DNA of 64,000 nucleotides from Mycobacterium bohemicum DSM 44277 (GCF_001053185.1 NZ_CSTD01000001.1:62001-126000); one strand, 5' to 3'. Numbered from the stretch's first letter, positions 1-9,372 are shown. A program made the numbers and translations. Notes: generated from the letters alone by a model not told the origin.

Positions 1-76
1 CCGGTCATGTTCACCATCGTAAGAGGGTGGGTACTTACTACTGGCAATGCGACGGACGTCACATATGGTGGGAGCC

Positions 77-1852
77 ATGCCTAATCTGATTGGCCTGCCC
101 GGGCAGGCGGTAGCCAAGGTTCAGCAGTACGTGGAACGCGGCTCGGCCGAATTGCACTACCTGCGCAGGATCATCGAATCGGGCGCGTTCCGGCTCGAGC
201 CGCCGCAGAACTACGCGGCGATGGCCAACGACATCTACAAGTGGGGCGAGTTCGGCATGCTGCCGTCGCTGAACGCCCGGCGCACGCCCGACCGCGCCGC
301 CTGCATCGACGAGGACGGCGAGTTCACCTTCCGCGAGCTCGACGAGGCGGCCCACGCGGTGGCCAACGGCCTGATCGACAAGGGCATCAAGGGCGGCGAC
401 GGCGTCGCGCTGCTGGCCCGCAACCACCGGTGGTTCCTGATCGCGTACTTCGGGTGCGCCCGGGTGGGCGCCCGCATCATCCTGCTCAACAGCGAGTTCT
501 CCGGTCCGCAGATCCAGGAGGTCTCCGAGCGCGAGGGCGCCAAGCTGATCATCTACGACGACGAGTACACCAAGGCCGTCAGCAAGGCGGAGCCACCCCT
601 GGGAAAGCTGCGGGCGCTCGGGGTGAACCCGGACGCCGACGAGCCGTCCGGCAGCGACGACGAGACGCTGGAAGACCTGATCGCGCGCAGCAGCAAAGCG
701 CCCGCCCCCAAGGCGAGCAAGCACGCGTCGATCATCATCCTGACGAGCGGCACGACCGGCACCCCCAAGGGCGCCAACCGCAGCACCCCGCCGACCCTCG
801 CGCCGATCGGCGGCATCCTCTCGCACGTGCCGTTCAAGGCCAACGAGGTGACCTCGCTGCCGGCGCCGATGTTCCACGCGCTCGGTTTCCTGCACGGCAC
901 CATCGCGATGTTCCTGGGCTCGACGCTGGTGCTGCGGCGAAAGTTCAAGCCGCCGTTGGTGCTTGAGGACATCGCGAAGCACAACGTGACCGCCATGGTG
1001 GTGGTCCCGGTGATGCTGTCGCGGATCCTCGACGCCATCGAGAAGATGGACTCCAAGCCCGACCTGTCCAGCCTGCGCATCGTGTTCGTGTCCGGGTCGC
1101 AGCTGGGTGCGGAGCTGGCCGCCCGCGCGCTCAAGGACATGGGCCCGGTCATCTACAACATGTACGGCTCGACCGAGATCGCCTTCGCCACCATCGCCGG
1201 GCCCAAGGACCTCGAACGCAACGCGGCGACGGTCGGACCGGTCGTCAAGGGCGTCAAGGTCAAGATCTACGACGACAACGGCAGGGAGTTGCCGCAGGGC
1301 GAGGTCGGCCGGATCTTCGTCGGCAACACCTTCCCGTTCTCGGGCTACACCGGCGGCGGCAACAAGCAGATCATCAACGGCCTGTTGTCGTCGGGGGACG
1401 TCGGCTACTTCGACGAGCACGGCCTGCTCTACGTCAGCGGCCGGGACGACGAGATGATCGTCTCCGGTGGCGAGAACGTCTTCCCCGCCGAGGTCGAGGA
1501 CCTGATCAGTGGGCATCCCGAGGTGGTGGAGGCCACGGCGATCGGCGTTGAGGACAAGGAGTGGGGCCACCGGCTGCGGGCCTTCGTGGTCAAGAAGGAC
1601 GGCTCCGGCCTCGACGAGGACACCGTCAAGCACTACGTGCGCGACCACCTGGCCCGCTACAAGGTGCCGCGGGAAGTGATCTTCCTCGAGGAGTTGCCGC
1701 GCAACCCGACCGGCAAGATCCTCAAGCGCGAACTGCGCGAGATGGATGCCGACGACGCCAACGACGGCGCGACGGGCGAGGCCAAGGCCCCCGAGAAGGC
1801 ACCCGAAAAGGCCCCCGAGAAGGCCGAGAGCAAGGGCGGCAAGTCCTCGTAG
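77..1852 (+). CDS. fadD2: Fatty-acid-CoA ligase FadD2
   Basis: ANL-superfamily acyl-CoA synthetase that activates a fatty acid through an acyl-adenylate. The P-loop motif TSGTTGTPKG, the YGSTE motif, the hinge region SGRDDEMIVSGGENVFPAEVE and the C-terminal catalytic lysine in PTGKILKR are all visible. The N-terminus MPNLIGLPGQAVAK matches M. tuberculosis FadD2 as I recall it, so I start at the ATG at 77, which has GGTGGGAG just upstream, not at the in-frame ATG at 47. About 36 extra C-terminal residues are acidic, Ala/Lys-rich and contain three APEK repeats; the M. tuberculosis protein (about 560 aa) ends before this tail. fadE6 converges from the right, as in M. tuberculosis. Substrate is not known from sequence. 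Confidence 0.9.
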   Translation: MPNLIGLPGQAVAKVQQYVERGSAELHYLRRIIESGAFRLEPPQNYAAMANDIYKWGEFGMLPSLNARRTPDRAACIDEDGEFTFRELDEAAHAVANGLIDKGIKGGDGVALLARNHRWFLIAYFGCARVGARIILLNSEFSGPQIQEVSEREGAKLIIYDDEYTKAVSKAEPPLGKLRALGVNPDADEPSGSDDETLEDLIARSSKAPAPKASKHASIIILTSGTTGTPKGANRSTPPTLAPIGGILSHVPFKANEVTSLPAPMFHALGFLHGTIAMFLGSTLVLRRKFKPPLVLEDIAKHNVTAMVVVPVMLSRILDAIEKMDSKPDLSSLRIVFVSGSQLGAELAARALKDMGPVIYNMYGSTEIAFATIAGPKDLERNAATVGPVVKGVKVKIYDDNGRELPQGEVGRIFVGNTFPFSGYTGGGNKQIINGLLSSGDVGYFDEHGLLYVSGRDDEMIVSGGENVFPAEVEDLISGHPEVVEATAIGVEDKEWGHRLRAFVVKKDGSGLDEDTVKHYVRDHLARYKVPREVIFLEELPRNPTGKILKRELREMDADDANDGATGEAKAPEKAPEKAPEKAESKGGKSS

Positions 1853-1865
1853 CCCGCGTCGGGTT

Positions 1866-1928
1866 TCGCGACACATAAATCACGCACACGACACGCCGAA
1901 AAGCGTCGCGGCGGTTTATGTTTCGCGA
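1866..1928. terminator. Inverted repeat between convergent fadD2 and fadE6
   Basis: A 14-nt arm TCGCGACACATAAA at 1866-1879 pairs with TTTATGTTTCGCGA at 1915-1928 with one mismatch. It lies 13 nt after the fadD2 stop and 22 nt before the fadE6 stop, so it is placed to end transcription from both sides. There is no U-tract, as is common in mycobacteria. Confidence 0.5.
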
Positions 1929-1950
1929 CCGGACGGCCGACCGCCCCGCC

Positions 1951-4152
1951 CTACGGGTCGCGGGGGAGGCCCAGCAGCCGCTCGGCGATGATGTTCAGCT
2001 GCACCTCGGAGGTGCCGCCGTAGATCGTGGTGGCGCGGCTGGCCAGCAGGTACTCGCCCCACTTGCCGGGCAGCTCGGCGGGGTCGCCGATCGCGGCGTC
2101 GCCGCCGAAGGAGGACACCGCGAATTCGGCATAGCCCTGCCCGGTGCGCATCGACAGCAGCTTGGAGATCGCCGCCGACGGCATGGCATCACCGCCGGCC
2201 AGCGTCAGCAGCGTGGAGCGCAGGTTCATCACCTTGGCGGCGTGACCCTCGGCGATCAACTGCCCGGCGCGGTGCTGCGCCACCTGGTCCAGGTGCCCGT
2301 CGCGGACGAACTCGACGAACTGCGGCAGGGTGGCCAGGAAGTTGGCGTCGCTGCTGCCGATCGACACCCGCTCGGCGGTCAGCGTGTTGCGACTGACCTC
2401 CCAGCCCCGGTTGACCTCGCCGAGCACGCACTCGTCGGGCACGAACACGTCGTCGATGTAGACCGTGTTGAACATGGCGTTGCCGGTGAGCTCCCGCAAC
2501 GGCTTGACTTGCACGCCTTCGCTTTTCATGTCCAGCAGAAAGTAGGTGATGCCGTTGTGCTTCGGGGCGCTCGGGTCGGTTCTGGCCAGCAGCGCGCCCC
2601 ACTGCGAGAACTGCGCCGCGGTGGTCCAGATCTTCTGCCCGGTGATTCGCCAGCCGCCGTCGGTCCGCGTCGCCTTGGTGGACAGGCCCGCCAGATCCGA
2701 GCCCGCGCCCGGCTCGGAAAACAGCTGGCACCAGATCATTTCGCCGCGGAAGGTGGGCGGCAGGAACCGCTGCTTCTGCTCCTCGGTCCCGAACGCGACG
2801 ATCGACGGGATGATCCACGTGGCGATGCCCATCTGCGGCCGCTTGACCCGCCCGGCGGTGAACTCCTGGGCGATCAGGATCTGCTCGACCGGGCCGGAGG
2901 CCCGGCCCCACGGCCGGGGCAGGTAGGGCAGCACCCAACCGCCCTCGGCCAGCGCGACTTTGCGTTGCTCGCGGTCCATCGCCTTCAGCGCCTCGACCTC
3001 AGCGCGGATCTCGGACCGCAACTTCTCGGTGTCGGGGTCCAGGTCGATGTCCACGGCGCGCAGGCCCGTGGTGGTGGCGGTGTCCACCACGTGCTGTGGG
3101 TACTGCGCGGCCCGGCCGAAGCTCGCGGCCAGCATCAGGGCCCGGCGGTAGTAGACGTTGGTGTCGTGCTCCCAGGTGAAGCCGATGCCGCCGTGCACCT
3201 GGATGCAGTCCTGGGCGCACCGTTGCGCGGCCGTCGGCGCCAGCGTCGCGGCCACCGCCGCGGCGAATTCCATCTTGGAAGATTTTGTGTCCCAATCGTT
3301 CTGGCTGGCCTCGTCGATTGCGCGGGCGGCGTCCCACACCGCCGCGGTGGCCCGTTCGGTGTCGGCGATCATCTCCGCGCACTTGTGCTTGATGGCCTGG
3401 AACTGGCCGATCGGCCGGCCGAACTGTTCACGGATCTTGGCGTACTGCGAGGCCGTGTCGGTCGCCCACCGCGCCACGCCGATGGCCTCGGCGGACAGCA
3501 GCGTGGTCATCAGCGCGTGCGCGGTCGACATGCTCAGGTTGCTCAGCGCGGCGTCCGCGCCCACCTCGACGGCGTTGGCCCGCACGTGCGCGACGGGCCG
3601 CAGCGGGTCCAGGCTTTTCACCGGCTCGATCTCGAGCTGGTCGGCGCGCAGCACCACCCACTCTTCGCCGCTGTCGATCGCGACCGGCAGCACCAGGATG
3701 GACGCTTGCGCCGCCGCGGGAACCGCGCGGACCTCCCCGCGGATCACCAGCGTGTCGCCCTGGCGGGTGGCGGTCAGCGCGCCGCTGTCCAGCGCGTAGG
3801 CGCCGATCGCCGCGCCAGAGGCCAGCTCGACGAGCACCTTGGACTCGGGGTCGTGTGCGGCGATCAGCGCGCTGGCGATCGCCGACGGCACGAACGGCCC
3901 GGGCACCGCGCCGTAGCCGAACTCGGCCAGCACGATCGCCAGCTCCAGGATGCCGAAGCCCTGGCCGCCCACCGACTCGGCCAGGTGGACGCCGTGCAGC
4001 CCCTGGTCGGCCGCGGCCTGCCAGTAGGGCGGCGGGTTCTCGACCGGGTTCTCCAGGGCGTGGTGCAGCACCTCGGACGGCGCGACGCGCGCCACCAGGG
4101 AGCGCACGGAGTCGGCCAGGTCTTGATGCTCGGCGGTGATAGCGATCGGCAT
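1951..4152 (-). CDS. fadE6: Acyl-CoA dehydrogenase FadE6 (two ACAD modules)
   Basis: A 733-residue flavoprotein with two acyl-CoA dehydrogenase modules in tandem. The first half ends around QCIQVHGGIGFTWEHD-type sequence; the second half carries the FAD-binding CQLFSEPGAGSDLA and WRITGQKIWTT motifs and ends in TTIYGGTSEVQLNIIAERLLGLPRDP. The doubled layout and the ends agree with M. tuberculosis FadE6 (731 aa). I start at the ATG at 4152 (MPIAITAEHQ). It probably catalyses alpha-beta desaturation of an acyl-CoA; the usual partner fadD2 is the convergent neighbour. Upstream genes on the same strand (hydroxyacid dehydrogenase and hydrolase) may be co-transcribed. Confidence 0.9.
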   Translation of the reverse strand: MPIAITAEHQDLADSVRSLVARVAPSEVLHHALENPVENPPPYWQAAADQGLHGVHLAESVGGQGFGILELAIVLAEFGYGAVPGPFVPSAIASALIAAHDPESKVLVELASGAAIGAYALDSGALTATRQGDTLVIRGEVRAVPAAAQASILVLPVAIDSGEEWVVLRADQLEIEPVKSLDPLRPVAHVRANAVEVGADAALSNLSMSTAHALMTTLLSAEAIGVARWATDTASQYAKIREQFGRPIGQFQAIKHKCAEMIADTERATAAVWDAARAIDEASQNDWDTKSSKMEFAAAVAATLAPTAAQRCAQDCIQVHGGIGFTWEHDTNVYYRRALMLAASFGRAAQYPQHVVDTATTTGLRAVDIDLDPDTEKLRSEIRAEVEALKAMDREQRKVALAEGGWVLPYLPRPWGRASGPVEQILIAQEFTAGRVKRPQMGIATWIIPSIVAFGTEEQKQRFLPPTFRGEMIWCQLFSEPGAGSDLAGLSTKATRTDGGWRITGQKIWTTAAQFSQWGALLARTDPSAPKHNGITYFLLDMKSEGVQVKPLRELTGNAMFNTVYIDDVFVPDECVLGEVNRGWEVSRNTLTAERVSIGSSDANFLATLPQFVEFVRDGHLDQVAQHRAGQLIAEGHAAKVMNLRSTLLTLAGGDAMPSAAISKLLSMRTGQGYAEFAVSSFGGDAAIGDPAELPGKWGEYLLASRATTIYGGTSEVQLNIIAERLLGLPRDP

Positions 4153-4203
4153 TGGTCGCCTTCCCATGCTTTCGGGGTGTCCTTGTTGGCAAGCGCCTTC
4201 AAA

Positions 4204-5154
4204 TTAACAACCGGTCGGTTGGTTGACCACATTGGCCAGCGGCTCGCCGTCGCGCAGCCGGCGGCAGTTGGCGATCGCCTCGGTCAGATACCGCCGCATG
4301 GTGTCGGCGGTGTACCAGGTGACGTGCGGGGTGAGCACCACGTTGTCCAGTTCCAACAGCCGGTTGTCCGGCGCGACGGGCTCGCGCTCGAAGACGTCCA
4401 GGCCCGCCGCCGCCAGCCGCCCGCCACGCAGCGCGTCGACGAGCGCCGCTTCATCGACGACCGCGCCACGCGACGTATTCACCAGCACCGCAGTCGGTTT
4501 CAGGCGGGCCAGGGCGTCGCGATCGAGCAGATGGTGGGTCTGCGCGGTCAGGGGCAGGTGCAGCGAGACGATGTCGCCGGCGGCCAACAGTTCGGCCAGC
4601 GGCCGCCACCCGGGCCGCCCGTCGTCGCGGGTGCTGGTGTGCAGGACGGTCGCGCCCATCGCGGCGACGATCCGGCCGACGCGCTTGGCGATGTTGCCGT
4701 AGCCGACCAGTCCGACGGTGCAGCCGCCGATGTCGCGAACCGTTTCGCCCAGGCGAGGATCCGACGGCCAGCCGGCCCCCCGGCGCACCGCACGGTTGAG
4801 CTCCGGCAGCCGTCGCAGCGCGGCCAGCATCAGCAGGACCGTGCCCTCCGCGACCGAGGGCGCGTTGGCGCCGGGCATGTTGGCGACCGCGATCCCGCGT
4901 TCCGTCGCGGCCTCCACCTCGATGGTGTTGACCCCGGCGCCCAGCTTGTGCACCAGCCGCAGCCGCTCGCCGCGGCGCAGGTCGGCCCCCGACAGCGGGC
5001 GCAGCACGTGCCAAATCACCTCCGCGTCCGGCAACTCCCGATAGAAGGTGGTGTCGTCGTCCTCGGCGCACCATCGAATATCCAGCCAATCCGATTCCGG
5101 TGCAACGATATTGAGCACCCTATGCCCGGGGGTGAAATGGGCCAGGACCCTCAC
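4204..5154 (-). CDS. D-2-hydroxyacid dehydrogenase (NAD-dependent)
   Basis: A 316-residue member of the D-isomer-specific 2-hydroxyacid dehydrogenase family (phosphoglycerate/glyoxylate reductase type). The Rossmann motif GLVGYGNIAKRVG, the LVNTSRGAVVDE segment with the family arginine, the glutamate in LDVFEREP and the histidine in LTPHVTW are present. The GTG start at 5154 overlaps the stop of the hydrolase upstream (GTGA), so translational coupling is likely. Substrate is unknown. I do not recall this gene at this place in M. tuberculosis, where a TetR gene sits in the interval. Confidence 0.8.
   Translation of the reverse strand: MRVLAHFTPGHRVLNIVAPESDWLDIRWCAEDDDTTFYRELPDAEVIWHVLRPLSGADLRRGERLRLVHKLGAGVNTIEVEAATERGIAVANMPGANAPSVAEGTVLLMLAALRRLPELNRAVRRGAGWPSDPRLGETVRDIGGCTVGLVGYGNIAKRVGRIVAAMGATVLHTSTRDDGRPGWRPLAELLAAGDIVSLHLPLTAQTHHLLDRDALARLKPTAVLVNTSRGAVVDEAALVDALRGGRLAAAGLDVFEREPVAPDNRLLELDNVVLTPHVTWYTADTMRRYLTEAIANCRRLRDGEPLANVVNQPTGC
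4208..4221. promoter_or_regulatory. Candidate TetR-type operator upstream of fadE6
   Basis: CAACCGGTCGGTTG is a perfect 6-bp inverted repeat (CAACCG/CGGTTG) with a 2-nt centre, 56 nt upstream of the fadE6 start and inside the last codons of the gene before it. It resembles operators of mycobacterial TetR-family regulators of lipid genes. This is inferred from symmetry and position only. Confidence 0.3.
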
Positions 5155-6323
5155 GGCCACCGCTGGGAAATCCAGTCGGCGATGACGTCGGACTGCTCGT
5201 CGCGCGCGCCCGGCGTGGTGAAGTAGTGATCGCTGTCGATGGAGGCACTCGTCTTGTCCGTGCCGGCGAGCCTGTCGTGAATGCGCCGCGCGTCGGACGG
5301 GAAGACCCCGGTGTCGGCCTCGGCATTGATCACCAGCGCCGGGCAGCTGATTCGGGCGAGGTGTGGCTCTGCCCTGGTCTGCGCGCGCCGCAGGCTCCAC
5401 ATGCCCAGCCAGCTGCGCAGGGTGCAGGCCGCGGCGATGCCGTGCGCGGACCGGTTGGCCTTGGCCGGGACGCCCGCGTAGCACTGGTTGGGCCGGCGCT
5501 TGGTGGGCTCGAGGGTGGGGTCCACCATGCGCGGGTCGGCCCAGGTGCGCATCACCGTGAAGGGGCGGTCCGAGAACCCGGCTGCCCGAACGCGTTTGAG
5601 CTCTGCCTCGGCCCATTCGGTGATGGCGTCGTTGCGGGCGGCCTGGGCGGCGCGGTAGCGGGCCACGAAATCCGGCGAATACGGTGGCCCGTTGCCCTCG
5701 TCGAACAGGTCGAGCGCCGGATCGCTGGCCACCGGGTCGTTCTCGTCGACGACGGCGGCGTCCATCCAGGCGGTCAACACATCGGGGCGGCCGGGATGGG
5801 CCGCGGTGGCCACGTAGCCGTCCGCGGGAAGCAGGTCGGTCAGCCCGGCGGCGGGCCGCATGCCCTCCAGCGGGGTCACGTTCGGCTCGACGGCCTGTGA
5901 CTGGTAGGCGGCCATCAGCGAGCCGCCCCCGGAATTACCTAGCAGCACAACGGTTTCCACGCCCTGCTCCTCGCGCAGCCAGCGGACACCGACGCCGATG
6001 TCGACGAGGGCGTGGTCCAGCAGAAAGCTGCTCTCGAAGCCGCGGAACCTGGTGTTCCAGCCCAAGAAGCCGATGCCGCGGGCGGCCATGTAGCCGGCGA
6101 GATAATGCTCGGAGAAATCGATCTGGTAGTGCGCGGCGATCATCGCGATGCGGGGCTTGGGACCCTCGGGCCGGTGATAGAGGCCCTGACACGGGTGCCC
6201 GCCGGCGCCGGCGCGCCCGGCGGTGGGCGATTCGAGTCCGACGAACTCGCGGACGATGTCCGGGGCGCCGCCGGCGCGGTGGGCGGGTTCGGCGACGACC
6301 ACAGGCTGAATTCCTTTGCGCAC
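5151..6323 (-). CDS. Alpha/beta hydrolase, Rv0272c-like
   Basis: A 390-residue alpha/beta-hydrolase-fold protein. The nucleophile elbow is GNSGGG, an acid region is seen in VINAEADTGVFPSD, and the catalytic histidine is probably in SIDSDHYFT. It starts with GTG at 6323, divergent from the VOC gene 82 nt away, and its stop overlaps the next start. Size and position match the uncharacterised M. tuberculosis Rv0272c. It may be an esterase or thioesterase; the substrate cannot be told. Confidence 0.75.
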   Translation of the reverse strand: MRKGIQPVVVAEPAHRAGGAPDIVREFVGLESPTAGRAGAGGHPCQGLYHRPEGPKPRIAMIAAHYQIDFSEHYLAGYMAARGIGFLGWNTRFRGFESSFLLDHALVDIGVGVRWLREEQGVETVVLLGNSGGGSLMAAYQSQAVEPNVTPLEGMRPAAGLTDLLPADGYVATAAHPGRPDVLTAWMDAAVVDENDPVASDPALDLFDEGNGPPYSPDFVARYRAAQAARNDAITEWAEAELKRVRAAGFSDRPFTVMRTWADPRMVDPTLEPTKRRPNQCYAGVPAKANRSAHGIAAACTLRSWLGMWSLRRAQTRAEPHLARISCPALVINAEADTGVFPSDARRIHDRLAGTDKTSASIDSDHYFTTPGARDEQSDVIADWISQRWP

Positions 6324-6405
6324 AAATACCGGGCTCGACCGATGTTAGATTCAGAGGCGAGCCTTGGCCAGGGCCGGCACTCCGGGGACCGATGGGAGCC
6401 GCACG

Positions 6406-6984
6406 ATGATCAGGCCGCACAACACCAACACGGAATTCGAGCTCGGCGGGATCAACCACGTCGCGCTGGTCTGTTCCGACATGGCGCGCACGGTGGACTT
6501 CTATTCCAATGTCCTGGGCATGCCGCTGATCAAATCGCTGGACCTGCCCCGCGGCGCGGGGCAGCACTTCTTCTTCGACGCCGGCAACGGCGACTGCGTG
6601 GCGTTCTTCTGGTTCGCCGACGCCGCCGACCGGGTGCCGGGGATCTCGTCGCCGGCCGCCATCCCCGGCATCGGGGACATCACCAGCGCGGTCAGCAGCA
6701 TGAACCACCTGGCCTTCCACGTGCCCGCCGAGGAGTTCGACGCCTACCGGCAGCGACTCAAGGACAAGGGTGTGCGGGTGGGGCCGGTGCTCAACCACGA
6801 CGAGAGCGAGAGGCAGGTCTCCGCGACGGTGCACCCGGGGGTGTACGTGCGCTCGTTCTACTTCCAGGACCCCGACGGGATCACGCTCGAATTCGCCTGC
6901 TGGGTCAAGGAGTTCGACGAGAGCGATACCAACACCGCCCCCAGGACGGCGGCTGACCGACGGCCCCCCGCACCGGTCGGATGA
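6406..6984 (+). CDS. VOC/glyoxalase-fold protein, Rv0274-like
   Basis: A 192-residue vicinal-oxygen-chelate protein with the paired beta-alpha-beta-beta-beta pattern. Candidate metal ligands are the histidine in GGINHVALVCSD, the histidine in MNHLAFHV and the glutamate in GITLEFACW. Close in length to M. tuberculosis Rv0274. The start at 6406 is preceded by GGGAG. The stop overlaps the next ATG (ATGA). Reaction unknown: lyase, dioxygenase or isomerase are all possible in this family. Confidence 0.75.
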   Translation: MIRPHNTNTEFELGGINHVALVCSDMARTVDFYSNVLGMPLIKSLDLPRGAGQHFFFDAGNGDCVAFFWFADAADRVPGISSPAAIPGIGDITSAVSSMNHLAFHVPAEEFDAYRQRLKDKGVRVGPVLNHDESERQVSATVHPGVYVRSFYFQDPDGITLEFACWVKEFDESDTNTAPRTAADRRPPAPVG

Positions 6985-7535
6985 GCGCGACCGAATCCGT
7001 TCTGACCGACGCGCAGATCGCGGCGCTGACTCCGTTGGAGCGGCGCGAGTTGATCACCCGGCTGGAGCAGCCGCTGAGCGACCTGATCGACCCGGAGTTC
7101 CTGGCCCGGGTGCGACGCACCCGATTGAGCCTGATGGTCGGCGGCTCGGCGGTGATGGTGCCCTGGCTGGGGTATCTGTCGGTGACGCTGCCGGAGGACT
7201 ACGTCGCGCACAACTGGCCGCTGACCTGGGTGGGCTTCGACCTTCTGCTGATGGGGTTCATGGTGGCGACGGCCGTCTTGGGCTATCTTCGCCGCCAGCT
7301 CCTGGTCCCGGCCGCGTTCACCACCGGAGTGCTGCTGATCTGCGACGCCTGGTTCGACCTGATGACGGCGGGCCCCCGGGATGTCTGGCTGTCGGTGGCC
7401 ACCGCTCTGCTGATCGAGGTGCCCGTGGCCGCCTTCATGATCTTCAGCGCGCAACGGCTCATCCGCCTGACGATGATGCGTCTGTGGCTGCTCGATCCCG
7501 GGATGCGGCTGTGGGATCTGCCCTTGTTCCCGTGA
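6981..7535 (+). CDS. Hypothetical membrane protein with four TM segments
   Basis: I do not recognise a named family. The 184 residues begin with a soluble segment that includes a predicted helix (TPLERRELITRLEQPLSDLI). About four hydrophobic segments follow, starting near LSLMVGGSAVMVPWLGYLSV. It is coupled by an ATGA overlap to the VOC gene. Its last 77 nt overlap the convergent TetR gene, so at least one of the two 3' ends may be wrong or the overlap is real. Confidence 0.55.
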   Translation: MSATESVLTDAQIAALTPLERRELITRLEQPLSDLIDPEFLARVRRTRLSLMVGGSAVMVPWLGYLSVTLPEDYVAHNWPLTWVGFDLLLMGFMVATAVLGYLRRQLLVPAAFTTGVLLICDAWFDLMTAGPRDVWLSVATALLIEVPVAAFMIFSAQRLIRLTMMRLWLLDPGMRLWDLPLFP

Positions 7536-8184
7536 CTGTTTCCGTGACGCGGTAGAGCCCCGGGTCGGCGAGCTCGTTGAGCAGCGACGTCAGCTGATCG
7601 ACGAGCTGATCCGGTTCGAGCCGCACGTCCCCGGCAAGCCAGGCGCTGATGGTTTGCCCGACGCCGCCGACCGCGAAGTGCGAGGTGGCCCGGATCCGGT
7701 CGTTGTCGGGCACCCGCAGCGTGTCACCGGCGTGCTGGCCGGACAGCATGGCGAACATTGCGGTGGATTCGGCGCGCTTGCGCGAGATCACCGGGTTCGC
7801 CAGCTGGATGCTGAACAGCAGGCGCCCGACCCGGGGGTCCTCGGCGAGGCGTCGCACCAGGTTGGTCACCGCCGCCCGGGTCTGCTCGCGGGCGGGTGCC
7901 GCCGCGATCGCGGCCTGCGTGGTGGCGGCCAGGCCGGCGACTGCCCAGTCGTAGACCGCCGCGACGAATTCGTCCTTGTCCGGGAAACTCTCGTAGAAAT
8001 ACCGGACGGCCAGGCCGGATTCGTGGCACACGCGGCGAACCGTGACGTGGGAGAGGTCCGGCTGTTCGGCGCCGAGCAGCTCGAGACCCGCGGCAAGCAG
8101 GCGGTTGCGGCGGGTGGCCAGCCGCTGCGCGGCGTCGACCCCGCGGTAGGGCCGCGCGGTCGGCCTGTCGTCCATGGCACCCAT
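7459..8184 (-). CDS. TetR-family regulator, Rv0275c-like
   Basis: A 241-residue TetR-type repressor. The N-terminal helix-turn-helix is visible as HVTVRRVCHESGLAVRYFYESFPDKDEFVAAVY (about residues 45-78), with the usual aromatic YFYESFPDK end. The C-terminal part is an effector-binding helical domain. Same length as recalled for M. tuberculosis Rv0275c. It is divergent from the DUF2236 gene with an 82-nt intergenic region and probably controls that gene and itself; the ligand is unknown. Confidence 0.8.
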   Translation of the reverse strand: MGAMDDRPTARPYRGVDAAQRLATRRNRLLAAGLELLGAEQPDLSHVTVRRVCHESGLAVRYFYESFPDKDEFVAAVYDWAVAGLAATTQAAIAAAPAREQTRAAVTNLVRRLAEDPRVGRLLFSIQLANPVISRKRAESTAMFAMLSGQHAGDTLRVPDNDRIRATSHFAVGGVGQTISAWLAGDVRLEPDQLVDQLTSLLNELADPGLYRVTETVTGTRADPTAASRDRAATDASSSGG

Positions 8185-8266
8185 CTTGACACCGCCACGG
8201 CGTGCGGACCACTATCAGGAAACGAGCGTTCGCAGATTTAGCGGACCGGAGCGGAGGGGATCTACC

Positions 8267-9172
8267 GTGGCGGTGCCGGTGGTCGGGGAGCCGATCCCTC
8301 ATGTCGAGCGCCCGATTGCCGACCCGGCCCGCCGGGGGCCGGTGCGACGGCGGGAACGGGTCGCGGGCGACTTCGGCCTGATGGGTGTGGCGCTGCTGGC
8401 CGGGTCGGCCAACGTGATCATGCAGCTGTCACGTCCCGCCGTCGGCCACGGCGTGCGGGAGAGCCGCGTCGAAAGCGGCCGGATCGACCGCCATCCCATC
8501 AAACGGGCGCGCACCACCTTCACCTACATCGCGGTCGCCAACGCCGGCACCGACGCGCAGAAGGCGGCCTTCCGCCGGGCGGTGAACGGCGCGCACGCGC
8601 AGGTGTACTCCACCCCCGACAGCCCGGTCTCCTACAGCGCATTCGATCCCGAGTTGCAGCTGTGGGTGGCCGCCTGCATCCACAAGGGCGGCATGGACAT
8701 CTACCGCACCTTCATCGGTGAACTCGACGACCGGGAGGCCGATCGCCTGCACCGCCAGGGCATGTCGCTGGGCACCACACTTCAGGTGCCGCCGCAGATG
8801 TGGCCGGCGGACCGGGCCGCCTTCGACCGTTACTGGCAGGACTCGCTCGAGAAGGTTCACATCGACGACGCCGTCCGCGACTTCCTGTACCCGATCGCCG
8901 CGTCGCGACTGCCCGGTCTGAACCTCCCCGGCCCGATCCAGCGCTTCGCCGATCGCCTGCCCCTGCTGATCACCACGGGGTTCCTGCCGCAGCGCTTCCG
9001 CGACGAGATGGGCCTGCCGTGGGATGCCGCCCGGCAGCGCCGCTTCGACCGGCTGATGGCGACGCTGGCGGCGATCAACGCCATGATGCCGCGGTTCGTC
9101 CGCCGATTCCCGTTCAACCTGATGCTGTGGGACCTGGACCGCCGGATCAGGACCGGGCGTCCGCTGGTGTAG
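8267..9172 (+). CDS. DUF2236 (oxygenase MpaB-like) protein, Rv0276-like
   Basis: A 301-residue protein of the DUF2236/MpaB family, which includes latex-clearing and related haem oxygenases. The RERVAGDFGLMGVALLAGSANVIMQLSRPAVGHGV segment and the following RTTFTYIAVANAG region are typical of the family N-terminal half. I start at GTG 8267, preceded by GGAGGGG. M. tuberculosis Rv0276 is similar in size and sits in the same place. Function is unproven. Confidence 0.75.
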   Translation: MAVPVVGEPIPHVERPIADPARRGPVRRRERVAGDFGLMGVALLAGSANVIMQLSRPAVGHGVRESRVESGRIDRHPIKRARTTFTYIAVANAGTDAQKAAFRRAVNGAHAQVYSTPDSPVSYSAFDPELQLWVAACIHKGGMDIYRTFIGELDDREADRLHRQGMSLGTTLQVPPQMWPADRAAFDRYWQDSLEKVHIDDAVRDFLYPIAASRLPGLNLPGPIQRFADRLPLLITTGFLPQRFRDEMGLPWDAARQRRFDRLMATLAAINAMMPRFVRRFPFNLMLWDLDRRIRTGRPLV

Positions 9173-9308
9173 CCGGTAGGGACGCTGATTCGGGCCGACG
9201 GCCCCGGGCTGCAACCGGTCGTGGCTACCGGCGGCTGAACACTCGCTCCGGTAGAGCCACAGTCGTGCCCGCCATAGTGGCCACCAGCTCGACCGGACGA
9301 GTTGTTAA

Positions 9309-9323
9309 CGACAATCATTTTCA
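9309..9323. promoter_or_regulatory. Zur-box-like palindrome upstream of the PE/PPE-permease operon
   Basis: CGACAATCATTTTCA matches 12 of 15 positions of the near-perfect palindrome TGAAAATCATTTTCG found at 13546. It lies 50 nt before the mini-PE start. This links the PE-PPE-permease-DUF1980 genes to zinc control by Zur. The ESX-3 genes of M. tuberculosis, which include a related PE/PPE pair, are known Zur targets. Confidence 0.6.
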
Positions 9324-9372
9324 GTAAGCTGTGGTGTCAATCCATCCGAGCGCACACGAGGAGTGTCTGTCC

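Noticed and set aside
59..1876. Minus-strand open frame of 605 codons over fadD2
   Set aside because: Antisense shadow of a GC-rich gene; no motifs, and the plus strand has all ANL motifs.
1918..5226. Plus-strand open frame of 1102 codons over fadE6
   Set aside because: Antisense shadow: His/Arg/Gly-rich, no family resemblance, and the minus strand carries clear fadE6 and dehydrogenase motifs.
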